The notes below the pieces were generated by a model that was not told the origin of the DNA, searched no databases, and worked only from the letters and a program-made list of their open reading frames with translations. Below, piece by piece: positions 15,844-24,600 of a stretch of DNA of 64,000 nt. The DNA comes from CBDTTW01 sp965363675. Its GTDB lineage: Bacteria; Bacteroidota; Rhodothermia; Rhodothermales; DASSAV01. Every line of letters starts with the position of its first letter. Positions within the stretch are counted from its first letter, which is position 1. Both the position numbers and the translations under genes were made by a program. The DNA lies in NCBI GenBank assembly GCA_965363675.1, contig CBDTTW010000001.1, positions 1 through 64,000 of the forward strand, in the 5' to 3' direction.

Positions 15844-17060
15844 GCCTTTGGGAGCGACCATTCCGGCTGCCACTCCACGCGCGCTTTGCGCTGGTAGGCC
15901 AGGTTGCCGATGTGGCAGGCCATCGACGAGTAATAGCCCGCCGTCGCATCGGCGTTGGGCGTCTGCCGGGACTTCACGCAGGCCAGCCAGTTCTCCATGT
16001 GCGCCTCCTCGGGCGTCCAGCCGCCGGTGAGCTTGCCTACGGCTTTGTTCGCCTCGGCGGGCTCGTAGGTGTAGCCGCCCCGAAAAATCGAGAGGCGCCC
16101 GCCCGTGCCCATGAATACGATGTCGGCGGCGCCCAGGTCGGTCAGGCTCGCCTCGAACGTGACGTTCAGGTGGTCCGGGTATTCGAGGATCAGGTTGATA
16201 TTGTCCGGCGTGTCGCGGCCGTCATCGTACTGGTAGATGCCGCCGCCGGCCACCGCCGCGAGCGGCTGGTGATTGTCGAGGAACCAATGGACGACATCGA
16301 CCATGTGGACGAAAAGCCCGCCGGTCTGCCCGCCGGTCGATACGTCCCAGTAGGCGAAGCGGTTGAAATAGCGCTTGGGGTCCCACGGGATGCGCGGCAG
16401 GGGGCCGAGCCACGCGTCCCAGTCCAGCCCGGCCGGTTTGCGTTCCATACCGGGCGGCGGGATCGTCACGTAGCCGCTGTTGCCGTTCCAGAGGGTGCGG
16501 ACCATGTGCACCTTGCCGAGCAGCCCCGGCGCGACGATGCGCCGGCGCGCCTCCTGGAAGTTTGCCATCGAGCGCTGCTGCATGCCGACCTGCACGATGC
16601 GGTCGGAAGCGCGCACGGCCTGCACCACCTCGGCGCCTTGCTCGGGGCGCGAGGTCATCGGCTTCTCGACGTACACGTCCTTGCCCGCCCGGACGGCCTC
16701 GATGGTCAGGTGGGCGTGGTGGTGGTCGGGCGTGGCAATGATGACCGCGTCGAGGTCGTCGCGGTGGAGCAGGTCGCGGTAGTCGGCGTAGGCGCGCACG
16801 CCGGAGGTGCGTGTCGCGGCGGCGCCTTCCTCGCGCCGCTGGTCCCAGATGTCCGAGACGGCCGCCCACTCCACGCCGCCGACGTTGGCGGCGACTTTGT
16901 GGACGGCGCTCATGAGGTACTTGCCGCGGTCGCCGGTCCCGATGATGCCCAGGCGGATGCGCTCGGCCGCGCCGAGCGTGCGGCGCGCCGAGAGCGCGCT
17001 AAGGCCGACGGCCGCGGAGGTGGCGGCCAGGAAAGAGCGTCGGGTAAGGGGAGAGGCCAT
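15840..17060 (-). CDS. Tat-exported Gfo/Idh/MocA-family oxidoreductase
   Basis: 406 residues from ATG 17060 with a Tat signal (LTRRSFLAATSAAVGLSAL). The NAD(P)-binding motif RLGIIGTGDRGKYL and the catalytic-lysine block VYVEKPMT are clear, followed by GGQTGGLFVHMVDVVHWFLD in the C-terminal substrate domain. Exported members of this family act on sugars or glycosides, and some oxidise C3 hydroxyls using tightly bound NAD. Middle gene of isomerase - oxidoreductase - DUF6807, 25 bp after the isomerase and overlapping the DUF6807 gene by 4 bp. Substrate unknown. Confidence 0.9.
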   Translation of the reverse strand: MASPLTRRSFLAATSAAVGLSALSARRTLGAAERIRLGIIGTGDRGKYLMSAVHKVAANVGGVEWAAVSDIWDQRREEGAAATRTSGVRAYADYRDLLHRDDLDAVIIATPDHHHAHLTIEAVRAGKDVYVEKPMTSRPEQGAEVVQAVRASDRIVQVGMQQRSMANFQEARRRIVAPGLLGKVHMVRTLWNGNSGYVTIPPPGMERKPAGLDWDAWLGPLPRIPWDPKRYFNRFAYWDVSTGGQTGGLFVHMVDVVHWFLDNHQPLAAVAGGGIYQYDDGRDTPDNINLILEYPDHLNVTFEASLTDLGAADIVFMGTGGRLSIFRGGYTYEPAEANKAVGKLTGGWTPEEAHMENWLACVKSRQTPNADATAGYYSSMACHIGNLAYQRKARVEWQPEWSLPKA

Positions 17061-17085
17061 ATGTAGAGGCGGGATAAGAGGACGG

Positions 17086-17934
17086 TTAGAGTTCGGCGCC
17101 GAGCGCCAGCAGGTAGTCGCGGCTGCGCAGCAGGTTGTCGTCGCCGGCGACCTCAAGGGTAGCATACGGAAGGTGCGGCGCGTCGGCCAGCGCCTCGTAC
17201 ACGCCGCGCAGGTCGATGGCGCCCTCGCCGAGCGCAATCGGCCCCATGCCGCAGCCGTACTGCGTGCCGCGCCGGGCTTCCCAATCGGCCGGGAGGTCCT
17301 TCCAGTGCACATGCCGGATCTCGTCGCGGAACGCGCGAGCGAAGGCCACCGGGTCGGCGCCGCCCAGCCATGCGTTGCCCGTATCGAGGTTGACGCCGAG
17401 CGCAGCGGGGCGCCCGAGGCGGTCCATGAGGGCGTTCATGCCGTCGATGGAGTCGGTCAGGATGCCGTGAGGCTCCAGCAGGAGTTCCACGCCGAGCGCT
17501 TCGGCCAGGCGGAGCGGCTCGTGCAGCTTCTCGGCCGCGACGAACACGCGCTCGGCGTGCGAGAGGCCATGCCCCCACGGCGTTTTGGGGTCGCCTTCGG
17601 TCGTGATGACGTGGCGCACGCCCAGCCCGGCGGCCAGGCGGACGGCTTTGTAGATCTCGTTGGCGCCGTAGCGGGCGGGCGAGCTGGCGTCGAGCAGGTT
17701 GGCATGCGCGCACACACTCGTGATAGTTAGGCCGTGCCGGTCGAAAAGCGCGCGCACGTCGGCCGGGTTATCGTCCAGGCTGACGGCGGCGGCGAAGCCG
17801 AACTCGCGGCCGAGCAAACCGCCCGAATGGTTCTCCGTCACGTCGGCGCAGCGGAAGCCCAGGGCGGCGATGCGCGCAAGCTGATGATCCAGCACCTGAA
17901 ACGGGTCGAGCAGGGCAAAGCATCCAATCTTCAT
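17086..17934 (-). CDS. sugar phosphate isomerase/epimerase-like TIM barrel protein
   Basis: 282 residues from ATG 17934 (MKIGCFALLDPFQV). The xylose-isomerase-like/AP-endonuclease-2 fold is indicated by ELLLEPHGILTDSIDGMNAL, LGVNLDTGNAWLGGADPV and IRHVHWKDLPADWE, which carry the expected metal ligands (Glu, Asp, His) for a divalent-metal site. No signal peptide, so probably cytoplasmic unlike its two exported neighbours. First gene of the minus-strand sugar locus, divergent from the AraC regulator with a 119-bp gap. In related loci such proteins work with Gfo/Idh enzymes on keto-sugars or keto-glycosides. Confidence 0.85.
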   Translation of the reverse strand: MKIGCFALLDPFQVLDHQLARIAALGFRCADVTENHSGGLLGREFGFAAAVSLDDNPADVRALFDRHGLTITSVCAHANLLDASSPARYGANEIYKAVRLAAGLGVRHVITTEGDPKTPWGHGLSHAERVFVAAEKLHEPLRLAEALGVELLLEPHGILTDSIDGMNALMDRLGRPAALGVNLDTGNAWLGGADPVAFARAFRDEIRHVHWKDLPADWEARRGTQYGCGMGPIALGEGAIDLRGVYEALADAPHLPYATLEVAGDDNLLRSRDYLLALGAEL

Positions 17935-18053
17935 AGGTTCTCGGCGGCGCAATGAATAGATTCGAACATCCCGCGAAGCGATTTCGCTGTTTCAAAAAAT
18001 AGCCTTACGCTTCCATGGGTTCGTTTGAAATCTTGCACCGGCTAAAATCGAAC

Positions 18054-19034
18054 ATGCCCACCTCGGACCGCCGCCCTGACTCCTGCGAGCCGCTCAAGGC
18101 GGCCCACGCCGCCGGCCGCCTCGACATGGCCGCCCTGGCGCGCGGTCAGTATCCGGGCCGCCCTATGCCGCCGGGGCTGCTGCCCGGCGTGTCGAGCGTC
18201 GGCTACTGGGACGCGACCACGCCGCAGACCTGGGGGCTGGACTGGCACTGCAACGAGGGCATCGAACTGACCTTCCTGGAAACCGGAGCCATGCCCTTTG
18301 CCGTCGATGGCGGGGCGTATCTGCTGCTGCCGGATCAGTTTACCATCACCCGGCCGTGGCAGCCGCACCGCGTCGGCGATCCGCATGTGCACGTCGGGCG
18401 GCTGCACTGGGTGATCCTCGACGTGGGCGTGCGGCGGCCGCATCAGGCATGGCGGTGGCCCGCGTGGCTGCTTCTGGCCCGCCGCGACCTGGACGAGCTG
18501 ACGACGATGCTGCGCTGCAACGAGCAGCACGTCTGGTCCGCCGATCCGGCCCTACGGGCGTGCTTCCGGCGCCTTAGCGAGGCCGTGCGCCGCGCCGAGG
18601 CCGACCCCTCCGCCGCCGAGTCGTGGTTGCGGCTGCACCTCAACGCCCTCATGCTGCACCTGCTGGAGCACTTCCGCCGCCACGCGATTGCGCTGAGCGA
18701 AGCGCTGACCGACTCGCGCCGGAGCGTGGCCTTGTTCCTGGCCGAGCTTGAAACCCAGCTCGACCGTCCGTGGACGCTTGCGGAAATGGCGACGCACTGC
18801 GGCCTGGGGGCCACGCGCTTCACTGAGTACTGCCGGCAAATCACGAACCGCCCGCCGGCGCGCTACCTGAACGACCTGCGCCTCGAAGCCGCCGCCGCGC
18901 GGCTGCGCGCCGACGCGGCATGCAGCGTCACGGAGGCGGCGCTGGCGTGCGGCTTCAGCTCGGGGCAGTACTTTGCCACGGCCTTCCGCCGCCGCTACGG
19001 CTGCGCTCCCGGCGCCTGGCGCGCGGCGGGCTGA
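18054..19034 (+). CDS. AraC-family transcriptional regulator
   Basis: 326 residues from ATG 18054; ATG 18015 is an in-frame alternative with 13 more residues, and neither has a good ribosome binding site. The N-terminal ~150 residues form a cupin-type sensor (GIELTFLETGAMPFAVDGGA, then LLLPDQFTITRPWQPHRVG). The C-terminus has two helix-turn-helix motifs: WTLAEMATHCGLGATRFTEY and CSVTEAALACGFSSGQYFAT. Divergent from the isomerase/oxidoreductase/DUF6807 operon, so it probably controls that operon in response to a sugar. Confidence 0.9.
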   Translation: MPTSDRRPDSCEPLKAAHAAGRLDMAALARGQYPGRPMPPGLLPGVSSVGYWDATTPQTWGLDWHCNEGIELTFLETGAMPFAVDGGAYLLLPDQFTITRPWQPHRVGDPHVHVGRLHWVILDVGVRRPHQAWRWPAWLLLARRDLDELTTMLRCNEQHVWSADPALRACFRRLSEAVRRAEADPSAAESWLRLHLNALMLHLLEHFRRHAIALSEALTDSRRSVALFLAELETQLDRPWTLAEMATHCGLGATRFTEYCRQITNRPPARYLNDLRLEAAAARLRADAACSVTEAALACGFSSGQYFATAFRRRYGCAPGAWRAAG

Positions 19035-19110
19035 GGCCCCGCCGGGCCGTTCGTCGGGGCCTGCATGTGTAGAAAAACACAGCATTTCAGAGCATCCGGG
19101 TTGCTGTTAC

Positions 19111-19140
19111 AAGAAGGTGTTACCCTCGTAACACCTTCTT
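19111..19140 (+). terminator. perfect 13-bp inverted repeat after the AraC gene
   Basis: Arms AAGAAGGTGTTAC and GTAACACCTTCTT around a 4-nt CCTC loop, 76 bp past the AraC stop and 90 bp before the next start. The T-ending arm and following TTTCTTTTTG fit a terminator. The exact symmetry and mixed composition would also suit an operator for the downstream stress gene. Confidence 0.6.
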
Positions 19141-19230
19141 CCATTGAAGGCGATTTCTTTTTGCCCTTTCGTCGGTTTACTCCTCTGCTGGCATCCTGGC
19201 AGCATCTCATCGGCACACCTGGAGAAACCT

Positions 19231-19431
19231 ATGGACGAACAAGCGACGCCCAAACCCGGCGTCTACGATACGCCCGACGGCGCTACGGAAAGCGGCAGCG
19301 TTGATGGCGCGCCCAAGAAGCTCGGCGTATACGACCGGCCCACCGGCGGCGCGGCGCTCGTTCCCCAGAACCTCATATGGATTTTGCTGGTCGTCGCGCT
19401 TGTGATCGCCGCGGCTTACTTCCTGTTCTAA
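19231..19431 (+). CDS. small tail-anchored membrane protein with GVYD repeats
   Basis: 66 residues from ATG 19231, which has GGAGA 5 bases upstream. The N-terminal half is polar with two copies of a short motif (KPGVYDTPDG and KLGVYDRPTGG). The C-terminal ~22 residues are a single membrane span (LIWILLVVALVIAAAYFLF) ending at the last residue, so it is probably C-tail anchored with the repeats in the cytoplasm. It lies directly upstream of two YsnF-type stress genes. No family recognised. Confidence 0.7.
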   Translation: MDEQATPKPGVYDTPDGATESGSVDGAPKKLGVYDRPTGGAALVPQNLIWILLVVALVIAAAYFLF

Positions 19432-19484
19432 CGCGGCCCTCGGCCGCGCCTGCTCATCGTTTCGCTTTGCATCCTTTTCCCCCT

Positions 19485-20162
19485 ATGACCCCGCAACAAC
19501 GACGCATCGTAGTGATCGGTACGGACGGCATCTACGGCACGGTAGACGCCGACGACCTGGACCGGGGAGCGCCCGTGCGCTGGACGCTCGACTCGGGCGA
19601 GACGGTCATCGTGCCGCGCGAGCTGTTCACGGAGAGCATCGACGGCAGCTACCGCGTAGCCCTCGGCAAGGAAGATCTGGCTTCCTATGCCGGCGCCGAG
19701 CCGGAGGCGCCCGCCGAGGCTGCCTACGCCGACCGCACGGCGCTGCGCTCGGAGCGCGCCGACTTCGAGGCGGCCCGCGCCGCCGAGGAGGTGGTGCCGC
19801 TCGTCGAGGAGGAGCTGGTCGTCGGCAAGCGCGCCGTCGAGAGCGGCAAGGTGCGCGTCACCACCCGCGTGCACGAGCGCGAGGAGGTGGTCGATGAGCC
19901 GCTGCTGCGCGAGGAGATCGACGTGCGGCGCGTGCCGGTAGGGCGCGTCATCGAGCGCCCGCTGGAAATCCGCACCGACGGCGACACGACCATCATTCCG
20001 GTATACGAGGAAGTGCTGGTCGTCGAGAAAAAGCTCATGCTGAAGGAAGAAATCTACCTCACCCGGCGGCAAACGCACCACCGCGACGCGCAGCGCGTCA
20101 CCCTCCGCTCGGAGGAGGCCGTTGTCGAGCGCATCCGGGGCGACCACCGGGAGACTTTGTAG
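19485..20162 (+). CDS. YsnF/AvaK-type (DUF2382) stress protein with PRC-like N-terminus
   Basis: 225 residues from ATG 19485, 53 bp after the small membrane protein gene. Residues ~1-60 resemble a PRC-barrel-like domain (VVIGTDGIYGTVDADDL...VIVPRELF). Residues ~100-215 are DUF2382, recognised by VVPLVEEELVVGKRAVESG, REEIDVRRVPVGRVIERP and IIPVYEEVLVVEKKLMLKEE. Members of this family are linked to general stress and desiccation responses in several phyla; the molecular function is not established. A second DUF2382 gene follows. Confidence 0.85.
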   Translation: MTPQQRRIVVIGTDGIYGTVDADDLDRGAPVRWTLDSGETVIVPRELFTESIDGSYRVALGKEDLASYAGAEPEAPAEAAYADRTALRSERADFEAARAAEEVVPLVEEELVVGKRAVESGKVRVTTRVHEREEVVDEPLLREEIDVRRVPVGRVIERPLEIRTDGDTTIIPVYEEVLVVEKKLMLKEEIYLTRRQTHHRDAQRVTLRSEEAVVERIRGDHRETL

Positions 20163-20318
20163 CACCCCAACGGCCTGGGCCGCCCGCACACGGCGCCCTG
20201 CCGCAGCACACCCCGCACATACATCCACCCCTCACCTCACCCCTGCATCCTGCTCGTCGCCACGATAGGATCGCATACTCTAATCACCATACAAGTTCAA
20301 TTCTAAAGGAGGTTTAAG

Positions 20319-21545
20319 ATGGCTAAGACGATTGTTGGCCTGTTTGACGATTTCGCCCATGCGCAGCAAGTCGTGCGCGACCTGGTGGACCATGGGTTCC
20401 GCCGCGAAGACATCAGCCTCATCGCCAACGACGCCGCCCGCGAGCATTCCACGACGCTCGGGCTCAGCGATAACACGGCGGCCGTGGCGGACGACACCGC
20501 TTCCGACACCATGAAGGGCGCGGGCATCGGCGCGGGCATCGGCGGCGTCGCCGGGCTGCTCGTCGGGTTGGGCGCGCTCGCCATTCCGGGCGTGGGCCCC
20601 ATCATCGCGGCCGGCCCGATTGCGTCGGCGTTGGCCGGCGCGGGCATCGGCGCGGTGGCCGGCGGTCTCATCGGCGCCCTGACGAACCTGGGCGTGCCGG
20701 AGGAGGAAGCGCACGTCTACGCCGAGGGCGTCCGTCGCGGCGGCACGCTCGTCGCCGTGAAATCCTCGGATGAGGATGCAGATAAGGCCGCGGACATCAT
20801 GTCGCGCCATAACCCGGTCGACATCGACCGCCGTTCGACGATGTACCGCGAAAACGACTGGAAGGGTTTCAGCCACGAGGCCGAGCCGTACCGCCACGAA
20901 GACATCCACGCCGAGCGCGAGCGCGTGGGCAACGTCGAGCGCGTGCCGGTCGTAGAAGAGGAGCTTACGGTGGGCAAGCGCGAGGTCCAGCGCGGCGGCG
21001 CGCGGGTGCACACGTGGGTCGAGGAGCGCCCCGTCCAGGAGCAGGTGCGCCTGCGCGACGAGACGGTGCACGTCGAGCGCCATGACGTAGACCGCCCGCT
21101 CACGGATGCGGACGCCGCCGGGGCCTTCCGCGAGCGCACCATCGAGATGACCGAGACCGACGAGGAAGCGGTGGCCGCCAAGCGCGCCCGCGTCACGGAA
21201 GAAGTGGTCATCAGCAAGGACGTAGATGAGCGCGTCGAGACGGTCAGCGACACCGTGCGCCGCACGAACGTCGAGGTGGAGAACACCGGCGGCGCCTTCG
21301 GCGGCGACGAGGACTACCGGACGCACTTCAACAGCACCTACGCCAACCGCGGCTACACCTACGAGCAGTTTGCTCCGGCCTATGGGTTCGGCAGCGAGCT
21401 GCGCCGCAGCGGCCGCTACACCGGCGACTGGAACGCGCACGAAGCCGACTTCCGCCGCGACTGGGAGGGCCGCTACGGCGCCCAGGGCAAGTGGGAGGAT
21501 TTCAAGGACGCCGTGCGCCACGGCTGGGACCGCATGACCCGCTAA
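20319..21545 (+). CDS. YsnF/AvaK-type stress protein with glycine-zipper segment
   Basis: 408 residues with an excellent ribosome binding site (AAGGAGG, 7 bases before ATG). Residues 1-60 resemble the general stress protein 17M-like domain (KTIVGLFDDFAHAQQVVRDL). Residues ~68-125 are a Gly/Ala-rich helical hairpin with GAGIGAGIGGVAGLL and AGAGIGAVAGGLIGAL, a glycine-zipper-like membrane-interacting segment. Residues ~195-315 are DUF2382 (RVPVVEEELTVGKREVQRGG). The tail is aromatic and charged (YTYEQFAPAYGFG, WEDFKDAVRHGWDRM). A paralogue of the preceding gene in its DUF2382 part. Probably an abundant stress protein. Confidence 0.9.
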   Translation: MAKTIVGLFDDFAHAQQVVRDLVDHGFRREDISLIANDAAREHSTTLGLSDNTAAVADDTASDTMKGAGIGAGIGGVAGLLVGLGALAIPGVGPIIAAGPIASALAGAGIGAVAGGLIGALTNLGVPEEEAHVYAEGVRRGGTLVAVKSSDEDADKAADIMSRHNPVDIDRRSTMYRENDWKGFSHEAEPYRHEDIHAERERVGNVERVPVVEEELTVGKREVQRGGARVHTWVEERPVQEQVRLRDETVHVERHDVDRPLTDADAAGAFRERTIEMTETDEEAVAAKRARVTEEVVISKDVDERVETVSDTVRRTNVEVENTGGAFGGDEDYRTHFNSTYANRGYTYEQFAPAYGFGSELRRSGRYTGDWNAHEADFRRDWEGRYGAQGKWEDFKDAVRHGWDRMTR

Positions 21546-21579
21546 AGCGCGTCGCAGGTCTGTAGCATTGTGGTAGTAC

Positions 21580-21615
21580 AAGGCAGGGAGGCCGCGCGGT
21601 CTCCCTGCCTTTTTT
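21580..21615 (+). terminator. rho-independent terminator of the stress block
   Basis: Hairpin AAGGCAGGGAG...CTCCCTGCCTT with a 9-nt loop followed by TTTTT, 34 bp after the stop of the YsnF gene. Confidence 0.92.
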
Positions 21616-21714
21616 ATGCGCTCCCTGCTCCGGGAGGGGCGCCCCTGTGCGCCGGCGGAACGGCGCCGGGGGCCGCGCGGTTGTATGCGCAGAGACACCC
21701 GGCAAAACGAAGTT

Positions 21715-22881
21715 ATGAGCACCCACGGCAAGGTACTGATGGCGATGAGCGGCGGCGTAGACTCCTCGGCGGCGGCGGTGATGCTGCGCGAGCAGGGCTA
21801 CGAGGTCGTCGGCATCACGATGAAGACGTGGGACTATGCCACGAGCGGCGGCGCCCCGCCGCTCGGCAAGGAAGTCGGCTGCTGCACCCTCGACGCCATG
21901 AACGACGCCCGCGCCGTCGCCCTGCGGCACGGCTTTACGCACTTCATCGTGGACATCCGCGAGGAGTTCGGCGACTGGGTGGTGCAACGCTTCGCGGACG
22001 ACTATTTCGCCGGGCGCACGCCGAACCCGTGCGTGCTTTGCAACACGCATATCAAGTGGACGGCCCTGCTCCGGCGCGCCGATGCGCTGGGCTGCGCCTA
22101 CATCGCCACGGGTCACTACGCGCGCACCCGGCGCGACTCCGAGACCGGGCGCACGGTGCTCATGAAGGGTCGCGACGCCGCCAAGGACCAGAGCTACGTG
22201 CTTTGGGGCCTGCCGCAAGCCCAACTGGCCCGCTCGCTCTTCCCGCTGGGCGACTTGCACAAGCCCGAGGTGCGCCGCAGGGCCGAAGCCTACGGCCTGG
22301 CGAAGGTGGCCGGCAAGCGCGACTCGTACGAGATCTGCTTCATCCCCGACAACGACTACCGGGGCTTCCTGCGCCGCCGCGAACCTGAACTGGACGCGCG
22401 CGTCGGCGCCGGGCCGTTCCTGCTCCGCAGCGGCCGGCGCGTCGGGACGCACGAGGGCTACCCCTACTACACCATCGGGCAGCGGCACGGGCTGGGCCTG
22501 GCGCTGGGGCGGCCGGTCTACGTCACGCGCATCGATGCCGCGACGAACACCGTGTGGGTAGGCCCCAAGGAAGAGCTTCTGGGGCAGACGCTCACGGCGG
22601 CGGAGGTGAACATGGTCCAGGTGGAGCGTCTGGAGGACGAGCGCACTGCGTGGGGCAAGATCCGCTACAAAGACGAAGGCGCGCCCTGCGTGGCGGCGCC
22701 CGACGGCGACGCGCTCCGCGTGACGTTCGCCGCGCCGCGCCGCGCCATCACGCCCGGCCAAAGCCTTGTGCTCTACGACGGCGACGACGTGCTGGCCGGC
22801 GGCTGGATCCGAAGCGTGGACGGCCTGACCGCGGAAGCGCCCGTTTCATCCCTTCCCTACGAACTACCTTTGGCAACGTGA
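21715..22881 (+). CDS. mnmA: tRNA-specific 2-thiouridylase
   Basis: 388 residues from ATG 21715; upstream in-frame ATGs give non-homologous extensions. It thiolates U34 of tRNA-Lys, -Glu and -Gln using ATP and a sulfur relay. Diagnostic: PP-loop SGGVDSS at 12-18, the catalytic Cys109 in NPCVLCN, the second catalytic Cys207 in SYEICFIPDNDYRGFL, plus IATGHYAR and KDQSYVLWGLPQAQL. The C-terminal beta domains are complete (YPYYTIGQRHGLGL, FAAPRRAITPGQSLVLYDGD). A lipoprotein gene follows 7 bp downstream and may be co-transcribed. Confidence 0.96.
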   Translation: MSTHGKVLMAMSGGVDSSAAAVMLREQGYEVVGITMKTWDYATSGGAPPLGKEVGCCTLDAMNDARAVALRHGFTHFIVDIREEFGDWVVQRFADDYFAGRTPNPCVLCNTHIKWTALLRRADALGCAYIATGHYARTRRDSETGRTVLMKGRDAAKDQSYVLWGLPQAQLARSLFPLGDLHKPEVRRRAEAYGLAKVAGKRDSYEICFIPDNDYRGFLRRREPELDARVGAGPFLLRSGRRVGTHEGYPYYTIGQRHGLGLALGRPVYVTRIDAATNTVWVGPKEELLGQTLTAAEVNMVQVERLEDERTAWGKIRYKDEGAPCVAAPDGDALRVTFAAPRRAITPGQSLVLYDGDDVLAGGWIRSVDGLTAEAPVSSLPYELPLAT

Positions 22882-22888
22882 GGATGCT

Positions 22889-23221
22889 ATGCGCAACCGT
22901 ATGCTCGCCCTGGCCCTGGCCGTGGCGATGAGCGGCGGGGCCTGCCGCTCGGCGGACCAACCTTCGCAGGACCTCTCGGCCCCGGCGCCTTCGGAGCGCA
23001 TCGAGGGCTTCGGGGTGGTGACCTACGTGGACCTGGAGGGCGGGTTCTTCGGGATCACGATGGAAGACGGCCGCCGCCTGGACCCGCAGCAACTGGAGGA
23101 GCCCTTCCGCCGCGACGGCCTGCGCGTGCGCGTGGTTGCGGAGCCGGTGCGCGGCGTCATGACGACCCGGATGTGGGGCGTAGTCGTCAAACTGGTCGAT
23201 ATTCAGCGCAGAGACGGCTGA
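22889..23221 (+). CDS. small lipoprotein of unknown function
   Basis: 110 residues. Signal with lipobox SGGAC (Cys19), a short linker, then a compact beta-rich domain: GFGVVTYVDLEGGFFGITME, DGRRLDPQQL, LRVRVVAEPVRGV and MWGVVVKLVDI. The pattern suggests an OB-like barrel seen in small exported proteins. It starts 7 bp after mnmA. Its 3' end overlaps the convergent ATPase gene by 19 bp. Confidence 0.75.
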   Translation: MRNRMLALALAVAMSGGACRSADQPSQDLSAPAPSERIEGFGVVTYVDLEGGFFGITMEDGRRLDPQQLEEPFRRDGLRVRVVAEPVRGVMTTRMWGVVVKLVDIQRRDG

Positions 23222-24267
23222 GGCGGGGCCTCCACGCGCACGACGGCGCAGAGCGCCCCGAGCCGCGACGTGGTGCGCTCGAACTTGTGCGCAATCCCTT
23301 TCTCCAGGCCGCTGTGCACCGACTCGGGCCGCAGCCACTCGGCGGCGGGCGCAGCCGAGGAATAGTAGAACGTGGGCGGCGCCGGCTGCATGTACAAATC
23401 ATCGACGAGCCAGAGCAGGCGCATGGCCTCGTCGGCGCCGCCGATGTGGATGTCGGGCAGGTAGAGGCTTTCGCAGCGCGCCAGCCGGCGCAGCAGCCGG
23501 GCGTGCTCGGTGGCGGCTGAGGCGGCGATCAGCTCCGGGTAGGGCATCCATAGCTTGCGCCCGGCGTCGGCCTCGAAGGCGGCGCGCAGATGCGCCCGGG
23601 CGGCCTCGGGCGGGCCGATCCAGGCGCGCCCCGGCTTCCGCTGCCCGGCGCGGTAGTCCTCGCCGCGCACGAGCAGCACCTTGTGGCTTTGCCGAAACTC
23701 CTGGCTCAGGAAGCGTCGGAAGCGGTCGTTGCCGAACTCGGCCGCCAGAAACCGTTCCGGCTCGACGTTGCTCGTCGCCAGCAGCACCACGCCGAGCGTG
23801 TCGAGCGTCTTGAACAGCACCACCAGGCGGGCTTCGTTGGCCGGGTCGTCTATCTCCACTTCGTCCAGGCACAGCACGTCGTAGCGGTGGGCGATCTCGT
23901 GGGCCAGACGCTCCGGGTGCATCGGGAGGCGGTTGAGCGCGGCCGTGTGGAAAAAGCCGCACCGGATGCCGGGCGCAAGGCTGTTGTACATCGAGGCCAT
24001 CAGGTGCGTCTTGCCGGTGCCTACGGGCCCCACGAGGTACAGCCCTTTCCAGTCGGAGCCGGGGCCGCGCCCGAACAGCTTGCGCACCCGGCGGGCGAGC
24101 GTCTTGCGGGCGCGCACCTGCTCCGCGAACGCCTCGGCTTCGCGGAGCGCCTGGGCTTGCGCGGGGTTCTGGGGCTGGTACGAAGCAAACGAGGAGCGGG
24201 CGAACCGCGCCGGCAACGCGCCCGGCGGAAGCGAGGCGTCGCCCTGCAAGAGGGGGGAGGCGTGCAT
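23203..24267 (-). CDS. zapE: AFG1/ZapE-like ATPase
   Basis: 354 residues from ATG 24267; the frame is open further upstream but low-complexity. Walker A GPVGTGKT at 80-87, Walker B VLCLDEVE around 131-138, a sensor motif LLATSNVEPERFL, and family-specific RFLSQEFRQSHKVLLVRGEDYR identify the AFG1/ZapE group. ZapE associates with the division septum in Gammaproteobacteria, and Afg1 is its mitochondrial relative. An N-terminal segment, FASYQPQNPAQAQAL, resembles the family start. Assignment to the family is firm; the exact role in this organism is inferred. Confidence 0.88.
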   Translation of the reverse strand: MHASPLLQGDASLPPGALPARFARSSFASYQPQNPAQAQALREAEAFAEQVRARKTLARRVRKLFGRGPGSDWKGLYLVGPVGTGKTHLMASMYNSLAPGIRCGFFHTAALNRLPMHPERLAHEIAHRYDVLCLDEVEIDDPANEARLVVLFKTLDTLGVVLLATSNVEPERFLAAEFGNDRFRRFLSQEFRQSHKVLLVRGEDYRAGQRKPGRAWIGPPEAARAHLRAAFEADAGRKLWMPYPELIAASAATEHARLLRRLARCESLYLPDIHIGGADEAMRLLWLVDDLYMQPAPPTFYYSSAAPAAEWLRPESVHSGLEKGIAHKFERTTSRLGALCAVVRVEAPPQPSLR

Positions 24268-24600
24268 CGAGGAGCGTCTAGTGGAGTCGTCGGCTAAAAT
24301 AGGCGCCGCCGCGCCCCGGCGCTCCATCCCCCGGCCCGAGGTCCGCAGGCGACGAGGCAAAACGCCGCGCGGCGCGGCGGTAAGGGCCGGGGCGCCAGGA
24401 TTCTGGGCCGTCGACCCATAGGACATGTGATATGGCATTGATTATGTTGATGTTGCGTCCTGTATCTCGGGCGCAGCGGGCAGGGGGGCATAATTGCAAA
24501 GGCTTTACAGTCCCGCCCCGCTGAATTCAACACATTACGGTTCAACCGACCGGCCCCGCAGGCGCCGGGTCGGCGGGACTCATGGAGGCAGCGCATCATC
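24268..24600. other. 333-bp divergent intergenic region
   Basis: No gene seen. It separates the divergent ATPase gene and the 121-residue hypothetical. An AT-rich stretch at 24420-24460 (GATATGGCATTGATTATGTT) may hold one promoter. On the minus strand AGCCTTTG at 24497-24504 is two mismatches from TAnnTTTG. No repeats or strong hairpins stand out. Confidence 0.4.
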
